Assembly: GCF_020782235.1 (NCBI RefSeq) | Contig: NZ_JAJGNO010000007.1 | Location: forward strand, 124,001 to 188,000 | DNA from: Sphingobium naphthae | GTDB lineage: Bacteria > Pseudomonadota > Alphaproteobacteria > Sphingomonadales > Sphingomonadaceae | DNA length: 64,000 bases | Direction of reading: 5' to 3' | Shown here: piece after piece, positions 9,829 through 18,287 of the stretch | Layout of the letters: every line of letters starts with the position of its first letter | Numbering within the stretch: the stretch's first letter is position 1 | The notes under the pieces: model-generated | Told to the model about the DNA's origin: nothing | Databases searched by the model: none | The model's input: only the letters and a program-made list of their open reading frames with translations | Translations under genes and position numbers: made by a program

Positions 9829-10949
9829 GTCGGAGGGGGCGCAGCGGATTCGGTCAGATCCAGCACCTCGAACCCCGATGATCGCACGCGGCGGCGGATA
9901 AGGCTGCCTTTCGGCGTGATGTAGGTGCTTCCGCGCGTGAACCGCTCTATGCGGTAGCTGCCAGGGTCACCGGCGCTGCTGTCGCCACTGCGCGCGGAAT
10001 AGCGGCGCTGCGCAATTTGCGCCAGTATTGCGGGAGCCCATGCATGAGCGTTCGAGCCACGCAACAACTCGGCTTCCGCCGTGTGCCCATCGGGTCTTAT
10101 CCAGAACCCGACATCGACCCATTGGATTCCGGCCAGATCGCTGGACCGCGTATCAATGGCGTCCACCAAGCCGAAGGAACGGGCATGCGCGTTCGCAGCG
10201 GAACTTGCATCCTTTGGATACGGCGGCGCCCAGATGAGTATCGGCGCCTCCCCCTGCCCCTCCCCAATGTCTCCCGCCAGTTTCGTGATCGCCGCGTCGT
10301 CGCCGTCACTGACGGCGATGCGCAGGCGCACGACCTTGAGTGCCGTGCGGAAGCGCTCTTCCTGCGCGATGGGGCGACGTTCCAGGGCATCCAGCATCGC
10401 ATTCGCCTCACGCGGCTTGCGCATCGCCGCCGCCAGCCAGACCCGCTTCAATCCAGCCATCATGGCGGCGGAAGACCGCCCATTTTCAAGCGCCTCCTCC
10501 TCGATACCCCGATAGGTGCGTTCGGCCTGTGGGAAATTTTTAAGCTTGATCCACATGTCGCCAAGCGCCGTCGTGGCAGATAGAACCGCGGGGTCTTCGG
10601 CCGGCAGATTATCGCGCAAGGTTTCCACTTGGTGCGCGACCGCGCGGCGATAGTCGTCCTGGTCGCCTTCATGCAGGGAGACGGTCGCCATGGCTTCGTA
10701 CAGAGCGGCCACGGGGCGCGGCGCCTCTGCCGCTTTGTCCCGGTTGCGCGATATAGCTCTGGCCAACAGCGCTTTTGCGTCGAGATAATCGCCGTCCCGA
10801 AACTTTTCCTCCGCCAGCGCGATCGTAGCCTGCGCGTCGCGCAGCGTCGTGCATTCACCCCGCGCGCATTTCGCCTGCGCCTCCACAAGGCGTTTGCCAG
10901 TGACGATGATGTCGGAAGGGGACTGAAGAAGGAGCAACAGAGCGAGCAT
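9825..10949 (-). CDS. Exported protein of unknown function, helical-repeat-like middle
   Basis: I do not recognise a named family. The product (374 aa) starts with a short hydrophobic leader (MLALLLLLQSPSD), suggesting export. An Ala-rich helical middle (about 40-220) has spacing reminiscent of TPR repeats, such as EEKFRDGDYLDAKALLARAI and FPQAERTYRGIEEEAL. The C-terminal part resembles a TonB-like or energy-transducing fold only in length and composition. The start is set by a clear AGGAGG eight bases before ATG 10949; a longer reading from 10967 lacks one. It overlaps the end of mfd by 4 bp, convergent. Confidence 0.75.
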   Translation of the reverse strand: MLALLLLLQSPSDIIVTGKRLVEAQAKCARGECTTLRDAQATIALAEEKFRDGDYLDAKALLARAISRNRDKAAEAPRPVAALYEAMATVSLHEGDQDDYRRAVAHQVETLRDNLPAEDPAVLSATTALGDMWIKLKNFPQAERTYRGIEEEALENGRSSAAMMAGLKRVWLAAAMRKPREANAMLDALERRPIAQEERFRTALKVVRLRIAVSDGDDAAITKLAGDIGEGQGEAPILIWAPPYPKDASSAANAHARSFGLVDAIDTRSSDLAGIQWVDVGFWIRPDGHTAEAELLRGSNAHAWAPAILAQIAQRRYSARSGDSSAGDPGSYRIERFTRGSTYITPKGSLIRRRVRSSGFEVLDLTESAAPPPT

Positions 10950-11170
10950 CGGCTTACCTCCTGGCATGCCGACCCATGTTGAACATTGTGAACGCGGTTT
11001 TGCAAGTAGCTGCCGAAGGTTAACTCCGGTCAGCCAGCACCTGGCGCGCACATCTTGCACCGCCCCGCGTCGCCATTTCTCATCATCCGGAAAAGGCCCA
11101 GCAACAGAGACGGTCTACATCGCCTTCGCCGACCGCGCACAAAAGCGCGGCGTGCTAGCAGGAGACAGAT

Positions 11171-11578
11171 ATGAGCCTCATCATCGCTCTGGCGGCGGCG
11201 GCCGCGACGCATAGCGTGTCTATCGCGCATCAAGGCCAGCCGATCGCCGCCACCTACACCGCCCGCGCCGACATACGGACCCGCACGGTCGGCGCGAAAG
11301 TGCCCAATCGCATGGACATGCAGCGTTGTCGCTGGAGCGCGACCATCATCGTCGATCGCACGCTCGACCATGGTCCGGCGCTGGCCCGTACCATTCCCAC
11401 CGACCAGCATTTTTCGGGCAGCGAAGCCGGCGCCTGCACGACCGGTCGCAATCCCGCTGTCCAAGCCCTTGCACAACATCGCGAAACGATAGAGGCGCAT
11501 CTGGTCGCGGTGGCGCAGGCCGACCGCGCGACGCTCCTTGCTGAACTGGACTCGGTACGCAATCTTGCTTCGAACTGA
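11171..11578 (+). CDS. Small exported protein of unknown function
   Basis: Product of 135 aa with a hydrophobic N-terminus (MSLIIALAAAAATHSVSIA) that could be a signal peptide. The rest shows IAATYTARADIRTRTVG, a pair of cysteines (QRCRW and EAGACTTG) and an acidic helical tail. I do not recognise the family. A good ribosome binding site (CAGGAGACAG) precedes ATG 11171. The 3' end overlaps the next reading frame by 41 bases, so the two genes may be translationally coupled. Confidence 0.65.
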   Translation: MSLIIALAAAAATHSVSIAHQGQPIAATYTARADIRTRTVGAKVPNRMDMQRCRWSATIIVDRTLDHGPALARTIPTDQHFSGSEAGACTTGRNPAVQALAQHRETIEAHLVAVAQADRATLLAELDSVRNLASN

Positions 11579-12314
11579 CCGCTATTTCCGCCTGGCATGG
11601 CTGGGAGCCTTGCTGCTCGCCGGCCATGCCCTTCCCGCCGCCGCCCAATATGCCGCCGGCCCCACCATCACGCTGGAAGCCGCCAGCGATGAGCGCCGCC
11701 GCGGCCTCAGCTGGAGCGAGGGCGACCCCGTCCTGCGCGGCAGCGTGTCCGTGCCGATCGCGCCGGGCCTCAGCCTCGATGGCGCTGCGACCACGCTCTG
11801 GGGCAGCGATCGCCATGGCGGCGCGGACTCGGCCGTCGATCTCGGCGGCACCTACGCCCGGCAGTTGGGCGGATTTCGCCTGACGGCGGAGGGCCGCTAT
11901 CATCTCTTCCCCGGCGCGAGCGACCGCGGCGCGGGCTGGAGCTATGGCGAAGTCGGCGCGATCGCCGGCTTCTCGCTCGGCCCCGCCAGCGTCGATCTGG
12001 GCGCGCGCTACGCCCCGCGCCAATCCGGCATCGGCGGCGACAATCTCTATCTGTCGAGCAGCGCCGCCATCGGCATTCCCGGCACGCCGCTGACCCTGTC
12101 GGGCCATGTCGGCCGCTCCAGCGGCGATGCGCGCGACCCCGTGCGCGCGGCGCGGCTGCGCCCCACCGGTGATTACTGGGACCATGGCGTGGCGCTCGAC
12201 TGGTATCGCGGTCGCTGGTCCGCGGGGCTGCGCTATGCCGACACCGATATAGACACGTCCGACAGCGCCCATGCCGGCGCCAGCCTGATCGCGCGGGTGG
12301 GCGTCACCCTTTAG
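11538..12314 (+). CDS. TorF-family-like outer membrane protein
   Basis: Product of up to 258 aa with a signal peptide (LAWLGALLLAGHALPAAAQ) followed by alternating amphipathic strands, including YARQLGGFRLTAEGRYHLFPG and YWDHGVALDWYRGRWSAGLRYADTDID, ending in a hydrophobic strand. This is the pattern of the CHP02001/TorF putative porins. No ATG or GTG is available at the N-terminus; TTG 11538 or TTG 11565 must be used, and both lie inside the upstream gene. Neither has a strong Shine-Dalgarno, so coupling to the upstream gene is likely. The outer-membrane role is inferred. Confidence 0.7.
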   Translation: MLNWTRYAILLRTDRYFRLAWLGALLLAGHALPAAAQYAAGPTITLEAASDERRRGLSWSEGDPVLRGSVSVPIAPGLSLDGAATTLWGSDRHGGADSAVDLGGTYARQLGGFRLTAEGRYHLFPGASDRGAGWSYGEVGAIAGFSLGPASVDLGARYAPRQSGIGGDNLYLSSSAAIGIPGTPLTLSGHVGRSSGDARDPVRAARLRPTGDYWDHGVALDWYRGRWSAGLRYADTDIDTSDSAHAGASLIARVGVTL

Positions 12315-12369
12315 CGCCCGATGCCGCCGCCCCGCAGGCTCGATGCGCCGCCCGTAACGATAAGCATGT

Positions 12370-12404
12370 CCTGCCGGCTTGCGCTCTGCTACAAGCCCGG
12401 CAGG
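12370..12404 (+). promoter_or_regulatory. Hairpin overlapping the MAPEG gene ribosome binding site
   Basis: Arms CCTGCCGGCTTG and CAAGCCCGGCAGG pair with one bulge around a 10-base loop. The 3' arm runs into AGGAGG, the Shine-Dalgarno of the gene starting at 12416, so in mRNA the hairpin could limit ribosome access. Function is inferred from position only. Confidence 0.35.
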
Positions 12405-12415
12405 AGGACGTCCCC

Positions 12416-12811
12416 ATGCCTGTTGAAATCACCATCCTCGCCTGGGGCATGATCCTGCTCCTCGTCCACATTTTCGCCGCCGGTCACGCCAAGACGAAGC
12501 AATATGGCACGAAATGGAATATGGGCGCGCGTGACGAAAGCCTGCCGCCGCTGGCCCCGGTCGCCGGCCGCCTCAGCCGGGCCGAGGCCAATTATCGCGA
12601 GACGCTCCCGCTCGCCATCGTCGCTTTGCTGGGCGTGGTGCTGGCCGGGCGGACCAGCGAGTGGACGGCGCTGGGCGGCTGGATCTGGCTTGGCGCGCGG
12701 ATCGTCTATCTCCCGCTTTACGCCTTCGGCATTCCCGTCGCGCGCTCGATCATCTTCCTCGCCAGCCTTGCCGGCCTGCTGATCGTCCTCTGGCCGCTGC
12801 TCGGCTTATAG
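12416..12811 (+). CDS. MAPEG-family membrane protein
   Basis: Integral membrane protein of 131 aa with about four hydrophobic segments (residues 6-24, 60-78, 85-104, 110-129). It has the MAPEG pattern (membrane-associated proteins in eicosanoid and glutathione metabolism): RLSRAEANYRETLPLAIVALL after the first helix, then WIWLGARIVYLPLYAFG. Bacterial members mostly have unknown substrates; some are glutathione transferases. AGGAGG precedes ATG 12416, inside a hairpin. No functional link to neighbouring trmB is evident. Confidence 0.85.
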   Translation: MPVEITILAWGMILLLVHIFAAGHAKTKQYGTKWNMGARDESLPPLAPVAGRLSRAEANYRETLPLAIVALLGVVLAGRTSEWTALGGWIWLGARIVYLPLYAFGIPVARSIIFLASLAGLLIVLWPLLGL

Positions 12812-12861
12812 GCGGTCGCGATGCTTGCCCCGCGCCGCTCCCGCCGCTAAGCGCGCGCCCC

Positions 12862-13566
12862 ATGACAGCGCACAAGTCCGGCGATCCCACCACCCTCAAC
12901 CGCCTCTATGGCCGCCAGTCGGGGCCCAGGCTCCGCAAGGGCCAGCAGGAAATGGTGGACACCCTGCTCCCCGCCCTTTCCGTCCCGGTCGAAGGGCCGG
13001 TCACGGCGGCCGACCTGTTCGGCTATGACCGCCCGCTCCATTTCGAAATCGGCTTCGGCGGCGGCGAGCATATGGCCTATCGCGCCGACATGCTGCCCGA
13101 TCATGGCTTCATCGGCTGCGAACCCTTCCTCAACGGCGTCGTCCAGGCGCTCGGCCATGTCCGCGACAAGGGCCTTGGCAATGTCCGGCTGCACATGGGC
13201 GATGCGCTCGACGTGCTGAGCCGCATTCCCGACGGCGCGCTCAGCTTCGTCTATCTGCTCCACCCCGATCCCTGGCCCAAGGCCCGCCATGCCAAGCGCC
13301 GCATGATGAACCCCGGCCCGGTGGCGATGATCGCGAGGAAGCTCAAGCCCGGCGGCGAATTCCGCTTCGGCACCGACCATCCCGTCTATCTCCGCTGGGC
13401 GCTGATGGTGATGAACGGCCATCCCGATTTCGACTGGCTGGCGAGCGACCCCCGCGATTTCCAGACCCGCCCCGGGGGCTGGCCCGAAACCCGCTACGAA
13501 GCCAAGGCCCGGCGCCTGGGCCATGAAGTCTGGTATTTCCGCTACCGCCGCCGCGCCGAACCCTGA
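12862..13566 (+). CDS. trmB: tRNA (guanine-N7-)-methyltransferase
   Basis: SAM-dependent enzyme that makes m7G46 in the variable loop of tRNAs. Product of 234 aa: the SAM-binding motif appears as FEIGFGGGEHMAYRA, followed by the family signature HPDPWPKARHAKRRM and a C-terminal DHPVYLRWALMVM segment. The frame is open for 67 codons upstream, overlapping the MAPEG gene; MTAHKSGDPTTLNRLYGR is the normal N-terminus and sets ATG 12862. Length is typical. Confidence 0.95.
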   Translation: MTAHKSGDPTTLNRLYGRQSGPRLRKGQQEMVDTLLPALSVPVEGPVTAADLFGYDRPLHFEIGFGGGEHMAYRADMLPDHGFIGCEPFLNGVVQALGHVRDKGLGNVRLHMGDALDVLSRIPDGALSFVYLLHPDPWPKARHAKRRMMNPGPVAMIARKLKPGGEFRFGTDHPVYLRWALMVMNGHPDFDWLASDPRDFQTRPGGWPETRYEAKARRLGHEVWYFRYRRRAEP

Positions 13567-13617
13567 CGCCCTCGCCCAGACGAACTCGGTCCGACGACCC
13601 ACTGCGCAAAAAAAGGC

Positions 13618-13631
13618 ATGGACGCGTCCAT
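13618..13631. promoter_or_regulatory. 14-bp perfect palindrome upstream of GH43 gene
   Basis: ATGGACGCGTCCAT is a perfect palindrome, 9 bases before the LacI-type operator at 13640. It could be a second regulator site; only the symmetry and promoter position support this. Confidence 0.3.
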
Positions 13632-13639
13632 CCCGCTGA

Positions 13640-13652
13640 TGGTAGCGCTATC
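13640..13652. promoter_or_regulatory. LacI-type operator, candidate XylR site
   Basis: TGGTAGCGCTATC, a near-palindrome centred on AGCGCT, lies 31 bases before the GH43 start. The identical 13-mer occurs at 20995-21007 in the xyl operon promoter. It closely resembles xyl-box operators of LacI-family xylose regulators in Caulobacter and Xanthomonas. No regulator gene is in this window. Confidence 0.6.
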
Positions 13653-13682
13653 GGCAAGGTTCCAAACCGTGGGAGAGGATAG

Positions 13683-14813
13683 TTGAAGCACAGACATGCC
13701 CTTGGCTGGAGCGCGCTCGCCATCGCGACGTTGACCGGCTGCCAGCAGCAGCCCGACGCGCCCAACGCCGCCGCGGCCCAGCCCGCGTCCGCCACGCGCC
13801 CGGCGTCCGATTATCTGTCGCAGCCGCTGGTGAAGGACATCTACACCGCCGACCCGTCCGCCCATGTCTGGGACGGCAAGATCTACGTCTATCCCAGCCA
13901 CGACATTGACGGCCCCACGCCCGAGGATGATCTGGGCAGCCATTTCGAGATGCGCGACTATCGCGTGCTGCGCATGGACCGGATCGGCGGTCCGGTGACG
14001 CTCGGCCCGGTCGCGCTCGACGTCAAGGATGTGCCCTGGGCCGACAAGCAGATGTGGGCGCCCGATGCCGCGAAGAAGGGCGACACCTACTATCTCTACT
14101 TCCCGGCCAAGGACAAGCAGGGCGCCTTCCGCATCGGCGTCGCCACGTCCAAGGATCCGATGGGCCCCTTCAAGGCGCAGCCTCAGCCGATCAAGGGCAG
14201 CTATTCCATCGACCCCGCCGTCTTCACCGACGATGACGGGCAAAGCTACATGTATTTCGGCGGCATCTGGGGCGGCCAGCTTCAGCGCAATGTCGATGGC
14301 GTCTATGATCCCGACGGGTCCAAGACCGACCTTGGCCAGGACGACAAGCCCGCCCTCGCCCCGCGTGTCGCGAAGATGACCGGCGACATGCTGCAATTCG
14401 CCGAAACGCCCAAAGCCGTCCAGATCGTCGATGAACAGGGCAAGCCGCTGCTGGGCGGCGATCATGACCGGCGCTTCTTCGAAGCGTCCTGGATGCACAA
14501 ATATAAGGGCAAATATTATTTCAGCTACTCCACCGGCGACACGCATTTTCTCGCCTATGGCATCGGCGACAGTCCCTATGGCCCCTTCACCTACAAGGGC
14601 CGCATCCTGGAGCCGGTCGAAGGCTGGACGACGCATCACTCCATCGTCGAATGGAATGGCAAATGGTGGCTCTTCTACGCCGACACGCAATTGTCGGGGC
14701 AAACCCGCCTGCGCAACGTCAAGGTGACGGAGCTTCACTATAATCCCGACGGCACGATCCGCACGATCGATCCGTTCGTGACCAGCGCAGCGAAGGCCCC
14801 GGCCGCGCATTGA
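13683..14813 (+). CDS. Glycoside hydrolase family 43 lipoprotein
   Basis: Predicted lipoprotein (376 aa; lipobox TLTGC, Cys20) with a five-bladed GH43 catalytic domain; relatives are beta-xylosidases or alpha-L-arabinofuranosidases. The three acidic residues are visible: general base D57 in TADPSAHVWDG, pKa-modulating Asp near 177 in SIDPAVFTDDDG, and acid Glu near 267 in FFEASWMHKY. The start is TTG 13683 behind GGGAGAGGA. The upstream site TGGTAGCGCTATC is shared with the xylose operon, pointing to release of xylose from xylan side chains. Substrate specificity is inferred. Confidence 0.88.
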   Translation: MKHRHALGWSALAIATLTGCQQQPDAPNAAAAQPASATRPASDYLSQPLVKDIYTADPSAHVWDGKIYVYPSHDIDGPTPEDDLGSHFEMRDYRVLRMDRIGGPVTLGPVALDVKDVPWADKQMWAPDAAKKGDTYYLYFPAKDKQGAFRIGVATSKDPMGPFKAQPQPIKGSYSIDPAVFTDDDGQSYMYFGGIWGGQLQRNVDGVYDPDGSKTDLGQDDKPALAPRVAKMTGDMLQFAETPKAVQIVDEQGKPLLGGDHDRRFFEASWMHKYKGKYYFSYSTGDTHFLAYGIGDSPYGPFTYKGRILEPVEGWTTHHSIVEWNGKWWLFYADTQLSGQTRLRNVKVTELHYNPDGTIRTIDPFVTSAAKAPAAH

Positions 14814-14824
14814 TGTGGCAAAAG

Positions 14825-14857
14825 GGCCGCGCGTCCGGCTTTTCCCGGACCGCGGCC
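14825..14857 (+). terminator. Stem-loop after GH43 gene
   Basis: A 13-bp stem (GGCCGCG plus GTCCGG against CCGGAC plus CGCGGCC, one bulged C) around a CTTTTC loop, 12 bases after the GH43 stop. It lacks a long T-run downstream, so it may act weakly or stabilise the 3' end. The remaining bases to 15000 show no gene. Confidence 0.5.
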
Positions 14858-14999
14858 TTGCCTCGGCTGGCTCGCGACCATAGAGGGAAAGGCCAAGGCC
14901 AGCCGTTGGCCTTTTCAGCCGAACCGCGGAGCAGCTTGTGGCACAGCCCACCCCCCTCGTCGCCCCTTCCGTCCCTCGCGGCCGGGAGTCCGCCAGCGC

Positions 15000-16319
15000 A
15001 TGAGCAGGACGGGCCGCCGCTGGACCATGCGCCGCGTGCGCGCGCTGATCCGCCATAGCGGCCCCACGTCGCTGCTGTTCCGTCGCCGCCTTGCGCTGAT
15101 GGGCGGCGCCATCCTGGTCGGGCTCGCCGCACTCGTCTTCGCCTGGGCGGCGGACGAAAGCAGCGAAGCCTTCGAACAGCTCACGCATCGGCTTCCCCTG
15201 CTGCCGCTGCTGCTGACGCCGCTCGGCTTTGCCGGCATCGCCTGGATCACCCGGCGCTACGCCCCCTTTGCCGGCGGTTCGGGCATTCCGCAGGTGATCG
15301 CCGCCACGCGCCTGCCCGAACAGATTGGCGGCCGCCTGGTCGATCTGCGCACCGCGCTGCTCAAGGTCGCGCTGACCCTCGCTGGCCTGCTGGTCGGCGC
15401 ATCGGTTGGACGCGAAGGGCCGACGGTCCAGATTTCCGCCGCCATCCTCGCCCGCGTCCATTCCGTGCTGCAGGTGCCGCTGCGCGCGTCGGTCATGGTG
15501 GCGGGCGGCGCGGCCGGCGTCGCCGCGGCCTTCAACACGCCGCTCGCCGGGATCAGCTTCGCGATCGAGGAACTGGCTTCGGCCTATGAGCAGCGCATGA
15601 CGCTGCTCGTCATCACCGCCGTCATCATCTCGGGCATGGTCAGCCTGGGGCTGGCTGGCGACTATGTCTATTTCGGCGCGGTCGCCGCCCATCTGCCGCT
15701 CGGATCGGCGATGGTCGTGGCCTTGTTCGCCGGCGTGCTGGGCGGCCTGTCGGGCGGCCTCTTCGCCCGGCTCGCGCTGGCGGCGGCGACCAGCCGCAAC
15801 CGGCTGACCGACTTCAGCCGCGCGCATCCGATCCGCTTCGCCGCCTGTTGCGGCGCGGTGGTCGCGATCATCGGCGTTCTCACCAACCTCACATGGGGCA
15901 CCAGCTATGCGCCCGCGCGGCATCTGATCACCGGCGGACAGGAACCGCTCTGGTTCGCGCCCGCCAAGTTCGTCAGCACGCTCGCCACCAGCATATCGGG
16001 CATTCCCGGCGGCATCTTCGCGCCGTCGCTCGCGACCGGCGCTGGCTTTGGCAATCTGCTGCGCTGGATGTTCCCGGAACAGCAGGGCAGCGCGGTCGTG
16101 CTGCTCGGCATGGTCGCCTATTTCACCGGCGTGGTTCGTGCGCCGCTCACCGCGGTCATCATCATTTCCGAAACCACCGGCAGCCGCGGCTTCATGCTGC
16201 CGCTGCTCGGCGCGGCGCTGGTGGCCGACGGCGCGGCGCAGCGCATCTGCAAGGAACGGCTCTATCACGGCCTGTCGCGCAATTTCCTCGATCGCGCGAA
16301 GGCCGCCCAGCCCGGCTGA
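15000..16319 (+). CDS. CLC-family chloride channel/transporter
   Basis: Inner-membrane ClC protein (439 aa), either a Cl-/H+ antiporter or an anion channel. All three anion-pathway signatures are present: GSGIP near residue 94, GREGP near 138 with the gating glutamate, and GIPGGIFAPSLATGA near 338. A second acidic residue lies in the NTPLAGISFAIEE helix. There is no C-terminal CBS pair, so this is the short bacterial type. ATG 15000 has only a weak Shine-Dalgarno. It is probably its own transcription unit. Confidence 0.92.
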   Translation: MSRTGRRWTMRRVRALIRHSGPTSLLFRRRLALMGGAILVGLAALVFAWAADESSEAFEQLTHRLPLLPLLLTPLGFAGIAWITRRYAPFAGGSGIPQVIAATRLPEQIGGRLVDLRTALLKVALTLAGLLVGASVGREGPTVQISAAILARVHSVLQVPLRASVMVAGGAAGVAAAFNTPLAGISFAIEELASAYEQRMTLLVITAVIISGMVSLGLAGDYVYFGAVAAHLPLGSAMVVALFAGVLGGLSGGLFARLALAAATSRNRLTDFSRAHPIRFAACCGAVVAIIGVLTNLTWGTSYAPARHLITGGQEPLWFAPAKFVSTLATSISGIPGGIFAPSLATGAGFGNLLRWMFPEQQGSAVVLLGMVAYFTGVVRAPLTAVIIISETTGSRGFMLPLLGAALVADGAAQRICKERLYHGLSRNFLDRAKAAQPG

Positions 16320-16365
16320 ACAAAGCGCCATGGCATGTGTTGGCGTCTCTGAAAGGAGAACGCCC

Positions 16366-17220
16366 ATGTCCAGCAGCTATGAAGAAATGATCCGCGAGGA
16401 CGGCCTGCCCGGCCACGAATCGAAGCTTGATCCCAAGCCCGAATGGGAACCGCGCTATCCCGGCTCCGGCCGACTGGAAGGCAGGGTGGCCCTGGTCACC
16501 GGCGCCGACAGCGGCATCGGCCGCGCCGTCGCCGCGCTATATGCGCGCGAAGGCGCCGACGTCGCGATCCTCTATCTGTGCGAACATGACGATGCGCAGA
16601 AGACTGCGGAGATCGTGAAAGCCGAAGGGCGCGAGGCGCTGACCATCGCCGGCGACATCGGCGACAAGGCTTTCTGCGAAAACGCCGTCGCTCAGGTCAT
16701 CGACCGTTTCGGCAAGCTCGACATCCTCGTCAACAATGCCGGCGAACAGCATCCCGACAAGGACATTACCGACATTACCGAGGACCAGCTGCGCCGCACC
16801 TTTCAAACGAACATCTTCGGCATGTTCTTCCTGACCCAGGCCGCGCGCCCGCACCTCAAGGACGGCGCGGCGATCGTCAACTGCACGTCGGTCACCATGT
16901 ATCAGGGCGCGTCGGAACTGCTCGACTATTCCAGCACCAAGGGGGCGATCACCGCCTTCACGCGCAGCCTGTCGGAAAATCTGATCAAGCACGGCATTCG
17001 CGTCAATGCCGTGGCGCCCGGGCCGATCTGGACCCCGCTCAACCCCTGCGGCGGCGCGAGCGAGGAAAAGCTGGAGCATTTCGGCGAGTCGACCCCCATG
17101 GGCCGGCCGGGCCAGCCCAATGAGGTCGCCCCCGCCTTCCTCTTCCTCGCCTGCCAGGACGCCAGCTATATGACGGGTCAGGTGCTGCATCCCAATGGCG
17201 GCATGATCGTCAACGGCTGA
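16366..17220 (+). CDS. SDR-family NAD(P)-dependent oxidoreductase, YghA-like
   Basis: Short-chain dehydrogenase of 284 residues with the N-terminal extension typical of YghA-like enzymes (EDGLPGHESKLDPKPEWEPRYPG). Cofactor motif VTGADSGIGRA, NNAG, catalytic Ser in NCTSVTMYQ, YxxxK as YSSTK, and C-terminal GQVLHPNGGMIVNG. The Shine-Dalgarno GAAAGGAG sits seven bases before ATG 16366, which decides the start. Substrate unknown; relatives are general aldehyde or ketone reductases often linked to stress. Confidence 0.92.
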   Translation: MSSSYEEMIREDGLPGHESKLDPKPEWEPRYPGSGRLEGRVALVTGADSGIGRAVAALYAREGADVAILYLCEHDDAQKTAEIVKAEGREALTIAGDIGDKAFCENAVAQVIDRFGKLDILVNNAGEQHPDKDITDITEDQLRRTFQTNIFGMFFLTQAARPHLKDGAAIVNCTSVTMYQGASELLDYSSTKGAITAFTRSLSENLIKHGIRVNAVAPGPIWTPLNPCGGASEEKLEHFGESTPMGRPGQPNEVAPAFLFLACQDASYMTGQVLHPNGGMIVNG

Positions 17221-17240
17221 TCGCTCCGCCTGCGAACAGG

Positions 17241-17269
17241 AAAAGGCCCGGATCGCTCCGGGCCTTTTT
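17241..17269. terminator. Bidirectional rho-independent terminator
   Basis: AAAAGGCCCGGA, four-base loop, TCCGGGCCTTTTT. A perfect stem flanked by A- and T-runs between the convergent SDR and UrcA genes; it can end both transcripts. Confidence 0.9.
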
Positions 17270-17294
17270 GCGTGCGGCGATGAAGGGGCCCGCG

Positions 17295-17657
17295 TCAGTT
17301 GCCGACGAGCGTGCGCACCTCTTTCCCGGCGTCGCCGCTCGCATCGGCATAGCGCTCGCTCGTTTCTGCGCGTGCGATGGCGGCGGTGACGGGCGCCTCG
17401 ACATGGGCGATCGCCTTGGCCCGGCAGTCGCGCAGGGCGGCCGCATCATTGGTCCGGCACACCCGCAGCGCGGCGCGGCCGATCCGGCTGCGCAGCAGCT
17501 TCTGGTCCGCCGGATCGGACAGGTCCAGGTCGCCATGATAGACTTCGGTGGTGCGGCCGTTGGACTGGAAATCCTCGGCCTGGGCCTGGGCCGCGCCGGC
17601 GGTCAGGACCAGGGCGGCGGCGGCAACGGGAGCGGCAAGCGCGAACGAACGGAACAT
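17295..17657 (-). CDS. UrcA-family exported protein
   Basis: Small (120 aa) exported protein with a signal peptide ending AGAAQAQA and the UrcA-family core: TTEVYHGDLDLSDPADQKLLRSRIGRAALRVCR, then a second cysteine in LRDCRAKAI, which probably forms a disulfide with the first. The family is common in sphingomonads and caulobacters and has no known function. GAGGAG lies eight bases before ATG 17657 and only two before ATG 17663, so the shorter start is chosen. Confidence 0.85.
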   Translation of the reverse strand: MFRSFALAAPVAAAALVLTAGAAQAQAEDFQSNGRTTEVYHGDLDLSDPADQKLLRSRIGRAALRVCRTNDAAALRDCRAKAIAHVEAPVTAAIARAETSERYADASGDAGKEVRTLVGN

Positions 17658-17894
17658 GGGCATATCTCCTCAATCTCTGTCGTGGCGGCGTCGCCAACGA
17701 GGGGGCGGTGCGGCGCCGGGTGCGAACGGGCGGAGCCTGGAGGTCTTGAAGGGGGTCAGCCCCTCTCCCGTTCGCCCATTCCTTCTACGCCGGGCCGGCT
17801 TAAGCCGCGCGGCCGCTTCGACCGGATACGATCCGCATCGGCGAACGGCACGGGCTTCGACAAAGAGGCGACGGACGGGGGACGAACGGCGCGA

Positions 17895-18210
17895 CCAACG
17901 ACATGAAGCCGCCCGCCAACGACATGCTGCCGTAGCGGAATGCGCACATCGTAACGAAGGATCGGGATGAAAAGAAAACGCCCCCGGCGCAAGGGAATGC
18001 CGGGGGCGTATCCAGGCGCTGTCGGGCACTCCGGATCGGGACAAACTGTCGAGAGGCAAACGACGCCATGGGCGGTGAACCGTGCCTTAACATGTCCGAT
18101 CATAGCCGACGGGCCGTGCAGAACCGCCGCCGTTCGATAATCGACCGCACCACCACGCCCGGCGGCATCCCCCACCGATCAAGCGCGGATCAGGACCGAC
18201 CAACGACATG
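17895..18210. repeat. Three direct copies of CCAACGACATG
   Basis: The 11-mer occurs at 17895-17905, 17916-17926 and 18200-18210. The first two start exactly 21 bases apart, two helical turns, as in tandem protein-binding sites. No gene starts nearby in a matching direction, so function is unknown. Confidence 0.4.
17971..18008 (-). terminator. Rho-independent terminator reading on the minus strand
   Basis: A perfect 10-bp stem, CGCCCCCGGC against GCCGGGGGCG, with a 10-base loop, followed on the minus strand by TTTTCTTTT. It would end a transcript arriving from the purB side, though purB ends about 700 bases upstream. Confidence 0.7.
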
Positions 18211-18287
18211 TCCCCGCGCCGCTGACACAATCCCACGCCCGCCACACGCGCGGAGTCACCGCCTATCCACCCGAAAGCCCCTTATCA

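Noticed and set aside
13542..16367. A 941-codon minus-strand frame opposite GH43 and the CLC gene
   Set aside because: Shadow frame; low-complexity translation and no family features, with real genes on the plus strand.
17756..18175. Minus-strand frame of 139 codons in the 1-kb gap
   Set aside because: Runs through the perfect terminator stem and repeated 11-mers; no ribosome site; composition not protein-like.
17895..18210. Possible CRISPR array
   Set aside because: Only three 11-base repeats with unequal spacing and no cas genes.
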